Assembly (NCBI GenBank): GCA_963703385.1
Contig: OY969816.1
Coordinates: 1,116,001-1,180,000 of the forward strand
DNA: 64,000 bases
Source of the DNA: Rhodoblastus sp963703385
GTDB taxonomy: Bacteria > Pseudomonadota > Alphaproteobacteria > Rhizobiales > Beijerinckiaceae
Direction of reading: 5' to 3'
Notes under the pieces: model-generated
Databases searched by the model: none
Seen by the model: the letters and a program-made list of their open reading frames with translations, nothing else
Told to the model about the DNA's origin: nothing
Translations under genes and position numbers: made by a program
Part shown: piece by piece, positions 54,533-63,171 of the stretch
How positions within the stretch are numbered: the first letter of the stretch is position 1
Layout of the letters: the number at the start of each line of letters is the position of its first letter

Positions 54533-55582
54533 ATGGAAGAGACGCCTGAACAGCCAGGGGAAGCATCGGATGACGGCGTTCGGGAGAAGTTTCTCGCTTT
54601 TCTGAAGCCTCCGACGCTCGATCGGCGCGGCTGGGCGTTGCTGGCGGCCCTGATGTTCGCGGTCTGGGGTTCGACCGGAGTCTACAAGGTCCAGCCCGAC
54701 GAGCAGGGCGTCGTCCTCCGTTTCGGCGCCTGGGCGGCGACGACCGCGCCCGGCCTGCATTTCCATGCGCCCTGGCCGATCGAAAGCGTGATGTTGCCGA
54801 AAGTCACCCAGATTCGCCAGATGCTGCTCGGCCTGCCGCCCAATGGCGGGCCGCCGAGCGGGCGCGACCGGGAGATGCTGACCGGCGACGAGAACCTCCT
54901 TGAGGCCGACGCGGACCTGCTATGGCAGATCAAGGACGCTGGGCAGTTTCTGTTCAATGTCGCCGATCCCGAGACGGCGCTGCGGGTCACGGCCGAAAGC
55001 GCCCTGCGCGAAGTGGTGAGCCGGACGCCGATCCAGGGCGTGCTGTCGGACAAGCGCCGTCAGGTCGTGGATCAGACGGCGGACCTGCTGCAAAGCGTGC
55101 TCGACCGCGAAGGGGCTGGGATTCGGGTCGTGCAGGTTCAGTTGAACCGGGTCGATCCGCCCGGCGCGGTGATCGACGCCTTCAACGACGTCCAGCGCGC
55201 CCGCGCCGATCAGGAGCGCTCGCGCAACGACGCCCAGGCCTACGCCAACGACATTCTGCCGCGCGCCCGCGGCGACGCCGTGCGAATAGTCCAGGAGGCC
55301 GAAGCCTACAAGTCGCAGACGATCAATCTCGCGCAGGGCGAGGCCGGCAAATATTCGGCGATCTATCGTAGCTATGCGAACGCGCCGACGGTCACGTCCT
55401 GGCGCCTCTATCTTCAAAATATGGACGCGCTGCTGGGCAAATCGTCGCGGGTGATCCTCGATTCCACCGGGCGCGGGGCGCTGCCGCTGGCGCCTTATCT
55501 GCCGCTCTCCGAGATCAAGCCCCAGCCGGCGCAAACGCAAGCGAGCGAGGCCCCGGCGGGTTCGACGGGGGCCGGCAAATGA
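54533..55582 (+). CDS. hflK: Membrane protease modulator HflK
   Basis: 349-residue SPFH-family protein that with HflC surrounds and controls the FtsH protease. One N-terminal membrane helix (GWALLAALMFAVWGSTGVY) follows a short acidic cytoplasmic tail; the SPFH domain begins VQPDEQGVVLRFGAW, with VSRTPIQGVLSDKRRQV and the coiled-coil ARADQERSRNDAQAYANDIL. The start at 54533 was chosen because upstream codons overlap the tRNA flank. It overlaps hflC by 4 bp (ATGA). Confidence 0.92.
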   Translation: MEETPEQPGEASDDGVREKFLAFLKPPTLDRRGWALLAALMFAVWGSTGVYKVQPDEQGVVLRFGAWAATTAPGLHFHAPWPIESVMLPKVTQIRQMLLGLPPNGGPPSGRDREMLTGDENLLEADADLLWQIKDAGQFLFNVADPETALRVTAESALREVVSRTPIQGVLSDKRRQVVDQTADLLQSVLDREGAGIRVVQVQLNRVDPPGAVIDAFNDVQRARADQERSRNDAQAYANDILPRARGDAVRIVQEAEAYKSQTINLAQGEAGKYSAIYRSYANAPTVTSWRLYLQNMDALLGKSSRVILDSTGRGALPLAPYLPLSEIKPQPAQTQASEAPAGSTGAGK

Positions 55583-56469
55583 AAAAGACGCTGATTGTGC
55601 TGGTGGCGGTCCTGGCGATCGCGACATTCGTCGCCCTGTCGAGCTATTACACCGTCAATCAATGGGAAAGCGCCCTGGTGATCCGCATGGGCGCGCCGGT
55701 CGCCGTGGTCCGGACGCCGGGGCTCAAGACCAAGCTCCCGTTCATCGATTCGGTGACGATTTTCGACACCCGGCTGCAATTGCTTGAGCCGCCCTCGGAA
55801 CAGGTCATTCTTGGCGATCAGAAGCGCATCGTGGCCCAGGTCTATACGCGCTTTCGCATCACCGATCCGCTGCGCTTCTATCAGAGCCTCCAGTCGATGG
55901 ACACGGCGCGCGCCCAGCTAGCCTTGTCGGTGGATACGGCGATGCGCCGCGAATTCGGTCAGATCGATCTCCCGACCCTGCTTTCGGCGAATTGCCCGGC
56001 GATCGTCAAAAAGGTTCATGAGGACGTGAAAACGAAATTCGCGCCGCTCGGCCTCGATGTCGTCGAGGTGCGCCTGCATCGCGCCGACCTGCCGCTTGAA
56101 ACCAGTCAGGCGATCTACGACCGAATGAAGTCGGAGCGTCACCGCCAGGCGCAGCTTTTGCGCGCCGAAGGCAAGCAATGGGCGCAGGAAATCACCGCGA
56201 AGGCCGACCGCGAGCGCACGGTCATCCTTTCGGAAGCGCAACGCCAGGCGCAGATCACGCGCGGCGAGGGCGATGGCGAGGGCAATATCGTCCTGTCCAA
56301 CGTGCAGAAGGGCGATCCGAAATTCTACGCCTTCTATCGCTCGCTTCAGTCCTACGGTAAGGCGCTGGCCGACAGCGGGCCGGTGCTGCTTCTGGCCCCG
56401 GACGCCGCCTTCCTCAAGGCGCTGAAATCCGGCCCGCCCGAGGCGACGGCCGCGACGGGCGCGAAATGA
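55579..56469 (+). CDS. hflC: Membrane protease modulator HflC
   Basis: 296-residue SPFH partner of HflK. N-terminal membrane helix (TLIVLVAVLAIATFVALSSYY) then TVNQWESALVIRMG, GLKTKLPFIDSVTIFDTRLQ, and the long helical arm ITAKADRERTVILSEAQRQA. Its ATG overlaps the hflK stop, so the pair is translationally coupled. It ends with a short Ala/Thr-rich tail. Confidence 0.93.
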   Translation: MKKTLIVLVAVLAIATFVALSSYYTVNQWESALVIRMGAPVAVVRTPGLKTKLPFIDSVTIFDTRLQLLEPPSEQVILGDQKRIVAQVYTRFRITDPLRFYQSLQSMDTARAQLALSVDTAMRREFGQIDLPTLLSANCPAIVKKVHEDVKTKFAPLGLDVVEVRLHRADLPLETSQAIYDRMKSERHRQAQLLRAEGKQWAQEITAKADRERTVILSEAQRQAQITRGEGDGEGNIVLSNVQKGDPKFYAFYRSLQSYGKALADSGPVLLLAPDAAFLKALKSGPPEATAATGAK

Positions 56470-56556
56470 CGCCAATTGACCTTGAAAAGGGCAATAGGCG
56501 TCCGCGCCGACTGGCCGGTCGGGGAAAAACACTTGGCCGGCTGACGCCGGCGGGCG

Positions 56557-56617
56557 CCCTCGCTTCTTCAGAAGCGAGGGCCAACGGCAAGAAAAGGGCC
56601 TGCAAGAAAAGGGCCTG
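56557..56617 (+). other. Hairpin and tandem repeat upstream of terC-family gene
   Basis: CCCTCGCTTC-TTCA-GAAGCGAGGG is a perfect 10-bp hairpin (56557-56580), probably closing the hflKC transcript or acting in the leader of the next gene. It is followed by AAGAAAAGGGCCTG twice (56589-56602, 56604-56617). I see no manganese (yybP-ykoY) riboswitch consensus. Confidence 0.5.
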
Positions 56618-56633
56618 AACAGGAAGATTCGCC

Positions 56634-57614
56634 ATGGATGGAGCCGCCACCGCCGCTTCGCTCGGAGTCATAGTCCAGATCATTTTTCTCGATCTGCTGC
56701 TGTCCGGCGACAATGCGCTGGTGATCGCGCTCGCCTGCCGCCACCTGCCGCCCGAACAGGCGCGGCGCGCGGCATGGGCCGGCGCGGCGGGCGCGATTTC
56801 GCTGCGGGTGTTCCTGACCCTGATGACCAGCGAATTGATGACGCTGCCGTTCGTGCAGCTGCTGAGCGCCTTCCCCTTGCTCGTCATCGCGCTCAATCTG
56901 ATGAACGAGGGGGACGAAGGGGAGGCGCCCGCGGGTTCGGCGCGCAGCGAGGCCAATATGCTCGCCGCGGCCGGAATCATCATCGTCTCCGACGCCGCGA
57001 TGAGCCTCGACAATGTGGTGGCGGTGGCGGCGGTTTCGGGCGGCAGCGTCTGGCTGCTGGTTTTCGGCCTTGCCCTGAGCATTCCCCTGATCGTCTTCGG
57101 CAGCTTCGGATTCTCGATGCTCATGCGGGCCTATCCCTGGCTTGTCGATCTCGGCGCCGGGCTGCTGGGCTGGGTGGCGGGCGGCATGATCGCCCACGAT
57201 CCCCTGTTCGCGGGCTGGATCGATGCGCAGGCGCCTGCGCTCGCTCTGGTTCTGCCGCTGGCCTGCGGGATTTTCGTCCTGGTTCAGGGCCGGTTCGGGC
57301 GCGAAAAGGCGATGGGCGGAACGGAGGCGCCGCAGGCCCCGCCGCGGCGGATCGAAGCCCCGCCGCGCCCCAAGGCTCCGCCGAAACCGGCGCCGGCGGC
57401 CCGGCCGAAACAGACCGAAACGCTCCCTGCCGTCGCGCGGGAAGACGTTCAGGCGCCGGCGCGCGACACGGAAGCGGAAAGGCCCGAAGTCATTCCGGCC
57501 TTCGGACTTGGAAGGACGGTAAGTCCCGACGATCGCCTGATCGCCATGGGTCTGATCGGGCTTTTCGTAGTCTTCGGCGTTTTTCTGCTCATCTTCATCC
57601 TGGTCCCGGATTGA
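56634..57614 (+). CDS. TerC-family membrane protein
   Basis: 326 residues. The TerC core has about seven membrane helices, with the family's acidic motifs in helix 1 and helix 4: IIFLDLLLSGDNALVIALAC and IIIVSDAAMSLDNVVAVAAV. Related proteins (MeeY, YjbE, Alx) export Mn2+ or related metals. After the core comes a Pro/Ala/Arg-rich cytosolic stretch of about 90 residues and one more membrane helix (MGLIGLFVVFGVFLLIFIL), an unusual extension. AGGAAG precedes the ATG. Confidence 0.86.
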   Translation: MDGAATAASLGVIVQIIFLDLLLSGDNALVIALACRHLPPEQARRAAWAGAAGAISLRVFLTLMTSELMTLPFVQLLSAFPLLVIALNLMNEGDEGEAPAGSARSEANMLAAAGIIIVSDAAMSLDNVVAVAAVSGGSVWLLVFGLALSIPLIVFGSFGFSMLMRAYPWLVDLGAGLLGWVAGGMIAHDPLFAGWIDAQAPALALVLPLACGIFVLVQGRFGREKAMGGTEAPQAPPRRIEAPPRPKAPPKPAPAARPKQTETLPAVAREDVQAPARDTEAERPEVIPAFGLGRTVSPDDRLIAMGLIGLFVVFGVFLLIFILVPD

Positions 57615-57633
57615 GCGAAAAACTCATACCGCG

Positions 57634-57844
57634 CCTTGACGATCGCGACTCGTCGCGATCGTCAAGGTTCCTCGCATCAGCTCGGCGTCGCATTCGCTCC
57701 TCACGGGTTCTCGTCAATGATACGGTTTCCGCAAGATTGCTTCGCAATCCGCGGAAACGTCATGGCGCGAAAATTCTTCAATTCGCGAGGGGATTTTCGC
57801 GCCAATGGAATACGAATTCCGAACGATTCATTCGGAATTCGTAT
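57634..57844. repeat. Array of four consecutive perfect palindromes
   Basis: Stems: 57634-57667 (15 bp, CCTTGACGATCGCGA), 57725-57758 (outer GTTTCCGC/GCGGAAAC 8 bp enclosing GATTGC/GCAATC), 57763-57804 (12 bp, TGGCGCGAAAAT) and 57810-57844 (14 bp, ATACGAATTCCGAA). All arms are perfect. The array fills the gap between two convergent genes. Confidence 0.9.
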
Positions 57845-57855
57845 GAGAACCCGTA

Positions 57856-58233
57856 TCAATTGTCTCCGCCGACGATGGCCGCGACCCTGGCGGCGCCGAG
57901 ATTGCTCACGGCGAATCCCATCTGCTGGTCGAATTGCAGCGCCGTGGTCTGGGCGTTGAGGGCCTGGGTTCGATCGTCATAGCCGCGCGGGCATTGGAAG
58001 GTGAGGGCGCGGCCGTCCCGCCCGCGATAATAGGCCTCGAAACGGCGCTCCAGCCGCGCGCTTTCTTCGGGGCTGGCGAAAATGTCGGTGATCACCGTTT
58101 CGTGGGAGGTCGGCGCGACGCCGACGCAAAAGCGCCAGTCGCCGGCTCTGGCGGCGCCCGCCGCGGCGAACGGGACGACGAGGGCAAGGCCGCAAGCGCA
58201 CGAGAACCGGGTGAAAAAAGTCATGCGAAACAT
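57856..58233 (-). CDS. Exported hypothetical protein, 125 aa
   Basis: A signal peptide (FSCACGLALVVPFAAAGAARAG) is followed by a mature domain of about 95 residues with two cysteines (WRFCVGV, FQCPRGYDD) that may form a disulfide. No family recognised beyond similarity to periplasmic unknowns of this order. It converges with the TerC gene across the palindrome array. Confidence 0.65.
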   Translation of the reverse strand: MFRMTFFTRFSCACGLALVVPFAAAGAARAGDWRFCVGVAPTSHETVITDIFASPEESARLERRFEAYYRGRDGRALTFQCPRGYDDRTQALNAQTTALQFDQQMGFAVSNLGAARVAAIVGGDN

Positions 58234-58540
58234 GCCGCCAAGGCGTGGATGGGCTTTTCTGGATAATCGTCCGGCAAGGTAAACAAAACCTCAAGCGGCG
58301 AAGGCGCCGGCGCGCGCCGCCTGGCGTCTTGCAAAGCGGTGGTTTCACTGCATTTTCACCGTATTCCGCCGCGTGTGGCTCCCGATCGGCCCAGGGCGGA
58401 TGGCCTGGCGGGGCCGACCCGGCGAGCCGCCGCGCTTTCGCGGCCAAATCCCCGCTTTCAGTTCAACGCGCCATTTACACAAAGATTTTAGATTGGCGCT
58501 TGCGGGCCGACGGCCCGGCGTCAACGGATTTCGGTCGACC

Positions 58541-60112
58541 ATGCGTAGCGCGCAACGCCTTTCCTCCCCGCTTGCCCAAAATTCCGACGCAACCGCCGAC
58601 ACGCGGGGGAGGCCGGCCTTTCATGTCGTGGACCTGAGCCGGGCTTTGGCGCGCGGTCTGGCTTCCGGCGGCGAAGCCGCGCGCCAAGTGACGCCGCCGG
58701 ACGCGCGCATCTCGCAACCCTTGCTGGTCGGCGCGCTCCTGCTGTTCGACGTTCTCAACATTCCTGCGAGCGGTTTCGCGACTTATCGGGCGCAAGCCGC
58801 GCCGCAATCGCTGGACGCTGGCCCGCTCGCGGCCAGCCTCGCCGTGGTGACCGTGCTGGCCATTCTCGCGCTCCGGGCGCGCTGGGCCTATACCGTCCGC
58901 GCGATCGGCGATTTCCCGCGCCAGACCCTGAACCTGGCCGTGGCGCTGGGCGGCGCGCTCGCGCTGTGGACGACGGGCGCCGTGATCACAGGTTTCGGCG
59001 CGCCGGACCTTCTGCGGGGCTGGGTTCTGGCGTGGTTCTGCGGCGGCTGGGCCGCAGGCGTTTTCGCGCGCGCCGGATTCGCCATGGCCGTGAAGACCTG
59101 GACGCGGCGGGGCCGGCTCGCGCGGCGCACGGTGATCGTCGGCGGCGGCCAGCATGCCCTCGAAACCATCCGCCGCCTTGAGCGGTCGGGCAGGGGCGCG
59201 CTGGCGATTCTCGGCCTGTTCGACGATCGCTGCCGCGAGCGGCTGCCCGATCAGATCGCGGATTACGCCTTTCTCGGCTCGTTCGACCATCTCGAAGCCT
59301 TCTGCCGCAAGCAGAAGGTCGATCTGCTGATCATCGCCATCCCGGCCGCCGCCGAGACGCGCATTCTCCAGATTCTCAAGAAACTATGGACCCTGCCGGT
59401 GGACATTCGCATTTCCGCGCTCGGCAGCCGGCTCAAACTGCGCGACCGCGCCTATCAATATATCGGCGACGTGCCGTTCCTGCCGGTGTTCGACAAGCCG
59501 ATCTCGGACTGGGATTCCGCGCTCAAGGCCCTGTTCGACCGCGTCGCGGCCACGCTGCTGATCCTGGCTCTGTCGCCGGTCCTGGCGGCGGTCGCTCTGG
59601 GCGTAAAACTGTCCTCGCCGGGGCCGGCGCTGTTCAGGCAGACGCGCTATGGCTTCAACAACGAGAAATTCGCGGTCTTCAAATTCCGCTCGATGTATGT
59701 GGAGCAATGCGACGCCCACGCATCCCGGCTGGTCACCCGCGACGATCCGCGCGTCACCCCTTTCGGCGCCTTCATCCGCCGATGGTCGTTGGATGAATTG
59801 CCGCAATTGTTCAATGTCCTGCTCGGCGATCTGTCGCTGGTCGGTCCGCGTCCCCATGCGCTGAAAGGCGCGGCGGCGGGCCTGCTCTACGATGAGGCCG
59901 TCGAGGGCTATTTCGCCCGTCATCGCGTGAAGCCGGGCATCACCGGCTGGGCCCAGGTCAACGGCTGGCGGGGCGAGACCGACACGCTGCAGAAGATCGA
60001 GCAGCGCGTCGCCCACGATCTCTATTACATCGAGAACTGGTCGATCCGGTTCGACCTGAAAATCCTGGCGATGACGCCGTTCTCGGTGCTTTCGACCAAA
60101 AACGCGTTCTAG
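58541..60112 (+). CDS. Undecaprenyl-phosphate glycosylphosphotransferase (exopolysaccharide initiation)
   Basis: 523-residue membrane enzyme that transfers a sugar-1-phosphate (often glucose or galactose) to undecaprenyl phosphate, starting exopolysaccharide repeat units. Four or five N-terminal helices, a Rossmann-like CoA-binding-type domain (RTVIVGGGQHALETIRRLE), one further helix (FDRVAATLLILALSPVLAAV) and the C-terminal sugar transferase domain (FRQTRYGFNNEKFAVFKFRS, NVLLGDLSLVGPRPHALK, KPGITGWAQVNGWRG). It ends YYIENWSIRFDLKILAMT as usual. The start at 58541 precedes the first helix; the ribosome site is weak. The stop abuts repeat copy D. Confidence 0.9.
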   Translation: MRSAQRLSSPLAQNSDATADTRGRPAFHVVDLSRALARGLASGGEAARQVTPPDARISQPLLVGALLLFDVLNIPASGFATYRAQAAPQSLDAGPLAASLAVVTVLAILALRARWAYTVRAIGDFPRQTLNLAVALGGALALWTTGAVITGFGAPDLLRGWVLAWFCGGWAAGVFARAGFAMAVKTWTRRGRLARRTVIVGGGQHALETIRRLERSGRGALAILGLFDDRCRERLPDQIADYAFLGSFDHLEAFCRKQKVDLLIIAIPAAAETRILQILKKLWTLPVDIRISALGSRLKLRDRAYQYIGDVPFLPVFDKPISDWDSALKALFDRVAATLLILALSPVLAAVALGVKLSSPGPALFRQTRYGFNNEKFAVFKFRSMYVEQCDAHASRLVTRDDPRVTPFGAFIRRWSLDELPQLFNVLLGDLSLVGPRPHALKGAAAGLLYDEAVEGYFARHRVKPGITGWAQVNGWRGETDTLQKIEQRVAHDLYYIENWSIRFDLKILAMTPFSVLSTKNAF

Positions 60113-60210
60113 AGCATATTCCCGAAAAGTTGATAGACTTTTCGGATCAGAATATGCGGCAAAACAATGACATAGCCGAGCGCGTTCGACTCTTTGATTT
60201 GCGAACGCGC
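60111..60210 (+). repeat. Interspersed palindromic repeat, copy D (long form)
   Basis: 100 bp: AGAGCATATTCCCGAAAAG, its inverse CTTTTCGGATCAGAATATG, and a second palindrome GCGCGTTCG...CGAACGCGC. Very close to copy C at 29571-29670. It starts at the last base of the preceding gene's stop codon. Confidence 0.88.
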
Positions 60211-60228
60211 CCTAAGCCTGCGCTCCGG

Positions 60229-60774
60229 TCACTCGGTCGCGTCGTCGTCGTCCGCCAGCCGGACGATGACATCCACGCCGACGATCTTTTTGCCTTTGGG
60301 CGGGACGATCGCGAGCTGTTTGGCGACATCCTCGGCCATGTCGAACAGATCGGCCTTGGCTTCGTCGTAAAAATGACAATGCGAGCCGGTCTTGGTGTCG
60401 TACCAGACTTTTGAGCCGTAGAGCGCGATTTCGCGCACCAGACCCGCCGCCACGAATTGATGCAGGGTGTTATAAACCGTGGCGCGCGACAGCGGCATGC
60501 GCAAGGCCTTGGCTTCTTCGAACAACTGGTCCACCGTCACATGGCGGTCGCCGGCGACGAAAATCAGGCTCGCCAGACTGATGCGCTGGCGGGTCGGACG
60601 CAGATCGACGGTGCGGAGCTTCTCGCGCACCAGCCGCGCCAGGGCGCCGTCCTTCCAGTCGAAAGTTGGCCGCGCGGCAGGGCGCCGCCCGGCCGGCAGT
60701 TTTGGTTCTTGCAGTTTTGGTTCTTGCAGTTTTGGTTCTTGCAGTTTTGGTTCTTGATGGACCGCGCTTTGCAT
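60229..60774 (-). CDS. irr: Iron response regulator Irr (Fur family)
   Basis: 181-residue Fur-superfamily regulator. VDLRPTRQRISLASLIFVAGDRHVTVDQLFEEA and SRATVYNTLHQFVAAGLVREIALYGSKVWYDT match Irr, which in Hyphomicrobiales accumulates under iron limitation and controls heme and iron genes. HCHF is a heme-responsive His-rich segment counterpart. The C-tail is acidic (DDDDATE). Just after the start four copies of QEPKL are inserted, encoded by a 15-bp tandem repeat. The ATG at 60774 follows GGAAAG. An ICE-like box lies upstream. Confidence 0.88.
   Translation of the reverse strand: MQSAVHQEPKLQEPKLQEPKLQEPKLPAGRRPAARPTFDWKDGALARLVREKLRTVDLRPTRQRISLASLIFVAGDRHVTVDQLFEEAKALRMPLSRATVYNTLHQFVAAGLVREIALYGSKVWYDTKTGSHCHFYDEAKADLFDMAEDVAKQLAIVPPKGKKIVGVDVIVRLADDDDATE
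60697..60756 (-). repeat. 15-bp x4 tandem repeat in irr
   Basis: Four perfect copies of CAGTTTTGGTTCTTG (plus strand), encoding (QEPKL)4 close to the N-terminus of Irr. The repeat keeps the frame, so unit number can vary without breaking the gene. Confidence 0.92.
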
Positions 60775-60814
60775 TCCCCGCACTTTCCTTCCGGCGCTTT
60801 CGGCCGCTCCGAAT

Positions 60815-60844
60815 ATTAGAAGAATTCTTGGAACAGTTCTAAAC
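60815..60844. promoter_or_regulatory. ICE-like motif upstream of irr
   Basis: ATTAGAAGAATTCTTGGAAC followed by AGTTCTAAA gives two overlapping inverted repeats, one of which, GGAACAGTTCTAAA, resembles half of the Irr/ICE box (TTTAGAA...TTCTAAA). It lies 41-70 bp before the irr start. Autoregulation is inferred. Confidence 0.5.
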
Positions 60845-60975
60845 ATAATCCAAGCTCGGCGTCAAAGCCGATCTTTTCATGCAAGTCTGGCGCCGCCCGC
60901 GGCGGACCGCCGCAGGCAAAGTGAAGGCCGCGGCGTCAGGTCACTTGACGGGGCGGGGCGGGCGACACATAAATC

Positions 60976-61125
60976 GCTCGTGGCCAAGGGGAGCCCCGCG
61001 AGAGAAATCGCACTTTGGGGCTGAGAGGCCGGCGGCGTCGAATGACCGCCCGGCGACCCTCAGGCGGCTCGATGTCGGGCCGCCGCACCTGATCCAGTTC
61101 GCACTGGCGGAGGGATGGCGCGAAA
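60976..61125 (+). promoter_or_regulatory. TPP riboswitch (THI element)
   Basis: Conserved blocks in order: GGGGAGCCC (60989), GGGGCTGAGAGG (61017), a variable stem, CGACCCTCAGG, CACCTGATCCAGTT (61085-61098), and GCGGAGGGA (61107). These are the P2, J3/2 and P4-P5 core sequences of thiamine pyrophosphate riboswitches. It precedes thiO by about 70 bp, so TPP should lower expression of the thi operon. CGAAG-CCTG-CTTCG at about 61122-61136 could be the expression-platform hairpin. Confidence 0.9.
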
Positions 61126-61193
61126 CGAAGCCTGCTTCGCCTACGCGCGTTTCCGTCCGGGTTCAGCCCATGGGGTGGGAGAGCGAGGGCAAA

Positions 61194-62237
61194 ATGCGCA
61201 TTCGCGTCATCGGCGCCGGCGCGGCGGGGTTGACCGCCGCCTACGAACTTTTCGCGCGCGGACAAGCGGCGGGTTCCGATATCGCCATTGAAATCATTGA
61301 AAAGAGCGACGGTCCCGGACGGGGCTGCTCCTTTTACGCCGGCGGCATGATCGCGCCCTGGTGCGAAGCCGAATCCACCGAGCCGATCGTCGCGAGTCTC
61401 GGCGCCGAGGCGCTGGATTTCTGGACCAGGGCGGTTCCGCTCGCCGAGCGGCGCGGCAGCGTCGTGGTGGCGCCCGAGCGCGACCGCGCCGAGCTGTTGC
61501 AATTTTCGCGGCGCACCTCGCATTTCGTGACCCTGGACCGCGCCGGCCTCGCCGCCCTGGAGCCCGATCTTTCGGAAAATTTCTCCACCGCGCTCTATTT
61601 CGAGGAAGAGGCCCATCTGGAGCCGCGCTCCGCGCTCGCCGCACTCGCCCAAAAACTCGCCGCTGAGCCCAATGTGACGCTTCATTATGGCGTGGACGCC
61701 GCGACCCTGCCGGACAATTGCGATTGGGTCCTGGACTGTCGCGGCTATTCCGCCAAGCCCAAGCTTTCCGGCCTGCGCGGGGTCAAGGGCGAGATGATGA
61801 TCGTGCGCTCGTCGGACGTAAAACTTGCCCGGCCGGTGCGCATGCTTCACCCGCGCCATCCGGTCTATGTGGTTCCGCGCGCCGACGGGACGTTCATGGT
61901 CGGCGCCACCATGATCGAAAACGAGGAGCGCGCTCGCGTCACCGCGCGCTCGATCGTCGAACTGGTCAATTCGGCCTTCGCCATCCATCCGGCCTTTGGC
62001 GAGGCCGAAGTGGTCGAAACCGGCTCCGACGTGCGGCCGAGTTTCTGGGACAATCTGCCGCGAATCGTGCGCGAGGGGCGCCGGCTTTATCTGAACGGGC
62101 TCTACCGCCACGGTTTCCTGCTGTCGCCGGCGCTCGCCAGCCGCGCCGCGCGGATCGTGCTGGAGAACGGCTATTTTCCGGAGGTCATGGATGAAAATCG
62201 TGGTCAATGGGGAGACGCGCGACGTGAAGTCGTCTGA
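61194..62237 (+). CDS. thiO: Glycine oxidase ThiO (thiamine synthesis)
   Basis: 347-residue FAD oxidase of the DAAO family that makes iminoglycine for the thiazole ring. RVIGAGAAGLTAAYELFARG is the dinucleotide loop, FYAGGMIAPWCEAE the active-site loop, and GLRGVKGEMM and YLNGLYRHGFLLSPALA the conserved substrate and FAD C-terminal segments. The start at 61194 follows GAGGGCAAA. It overlaps thiS by 47 bp. Confidence 0.9.
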   Translation: MRIRVIGAGAAGLTAAYELFARGQAAGSDIAIEIIEKSDGPGRGCSFYAGGMIAPWCEAESTEPIVASLGAEALDFWTRAVPLAERRGSVVVAPERDRAELLQFSRRTSHFVTLDRAGLAALEPDLSENFSTALYFEEEAHLEPRSALAALAQKLAAEPNVTLHYGVDAATLPDNCDWVLDCRGYSAKPKLSGLRGVKGEMMIVRSSDVKLARPVRMLHPRHPVYVVPRADGTFMVGATMIENEERARVTARSIVELVNSAFAIHPAFGEAEVVETGSDVRPSFWDNLPRIVREGRRLYLNGLYRHGFLLSPALASRAARIVLENGYFPEVMDENRGQWGDARREVV

Positions 62238-62388
62238 TCTCGCCGCGCTGATCGAGGAGCTCGACTTTTCGCGCGAATTCGTCGCGACCGCGGTCAACGA
62301 AACATTCGTGCGCGCCAAGGACCGCCGGCCGTGCCGCCTTTCCGAAGGCGACAAGGTCGAGATCCTGACCCCGCGTCAGGGAGGTTGA
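62191..62388 (+). CDS. thiS: Sulfur carrier protein ThiS
   Basis: 65-residue ubiquitin-like sulfur carrier: MKIVVNGETRDV, ...RRPCRLSEGDKVEILTPRQGG. The C-terminal Gly-Gly is the site of thiocarboxylation. It lies 3 bp before thiG, its partner in thiazole synthesis. Confidence 0.94.
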   Translation: MKIVVNGETRDVKSSDLAALIEELDFSREFVATAVNETFVRAKDRRPCRLSEGDKVEILTPRQGG

Positions 62389-62391
62389 GCG

Positions 62392-63171
62392 ATGAACGAT
62401 CCCCTTCGCCTTTACGACGTGGAACTGGGCTCGCGCCTGCTGGTCGGAACCGCGCAATATCCCTCGCCGGCGATCCTCGCAGAGGCGCTCGCCGCCTCGC
62501 GCGCGGAAATCGTCACCGTCTCCTTGCGCCGCGAGGCCGGCGGAGGGCGCGCGGGTCAGACTTTTTGGGGCCTGATCCGCTCCCTGGGGCTGCGGGTCCT
62601 GCCCAATACCGCCGGCTGCCGCACGGTGAAGGAGGCGGTGACCACCGCCCGGATGGCGCGCGAGCTTTTCGGGACCAACTGGATCAAACTGGAGGTGATC
62701 GGCGACGAGGACCTTTTGGCGCCCGATGTCTTCGGTCTGGTCGAGGCGGCGCGCATCCTCATCGACGAAGGTTTTGCCGTCTTTCCCTACACCACCGACG
62801 ATTTGAAGGTCGCGGAAAAGCTGCTCGACGCCGGCTGCAAGGTCTTGATGCCCTGGGGCGCGCCGATCGGCTCGGGCAGGGGCCTGAACAATGTTTTTGC
62901 GCTCAGGGCGATGCGCGCCCGTTTCCCTGACACGCCCCTGGTGATCGACGCCGGGATCGGCGCCCCATCGCAGGCGGCCCAGGCGTTCGAATTGGGCTAT
63001 GACGCGGTTCTGCTCAATACGGCGATCGCGCGCGCCGGCGATCCGATCGCCATGGCGCGGGCCTTCGCCGCCGCCTGCGAGGCCGGCCGCGCCGCCTTCC
63101 TGGCCCAGCCGATCGAGCCGCGCGACATGGCCGCGCCCTCGACGCCGGTCATCGGCCAGGCTTTCTCATGA
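62392..63171 (+). CDS. thiG: Thiazole synthase ThiG
   Basis: 259-residue TIM-barrel enzyme assembling thiazole phosphate from DXP, iminoglycine and ThiS sulfur. Segments: SRLLVGTAQYPSPAILAEAL, NTAGCRTVKEAVTTARMARE, TNWIKLEVIGDEDLLAPD (Schiff-base Lys region), VLMPWGAPIGSGRGLNN and VIDAGIGAPSQAAQAFELG. Its stop overlaps the thiE start by 4 bp. Confidence 0.95.
   Translation: MNDPLRLYDVELGSRLLVGTAQYPSPAILAEALAASRAEIVTVSLRREAGGGRAGQTFWGLIRSLGLRVLPNTAGCRTVKEAVTTARMARELFGTNWIKLEVIGDEDLLAPDVFGLVEAARILIDEGFAVFPYTTDDLKVAEKLLDAGCKVLMPWGAPIGSGRGLNNVFALRAMRARFPDTPLVIDAGIGAPSQAAQAFELGYDAVLLNTAIARAGDPIAMARAFAAACEAGRAAFLAQPIEPRDMAAPSTPVIGQAFS

Noticed and set aside
56470..56633. Manganese (yybP-ykoY) riboswitch before the TerC-family gene
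   Set aside because: I could not find the conserved L1/L3 loop sequences; only a simple hairpin and a 15-bp repeat are seen.
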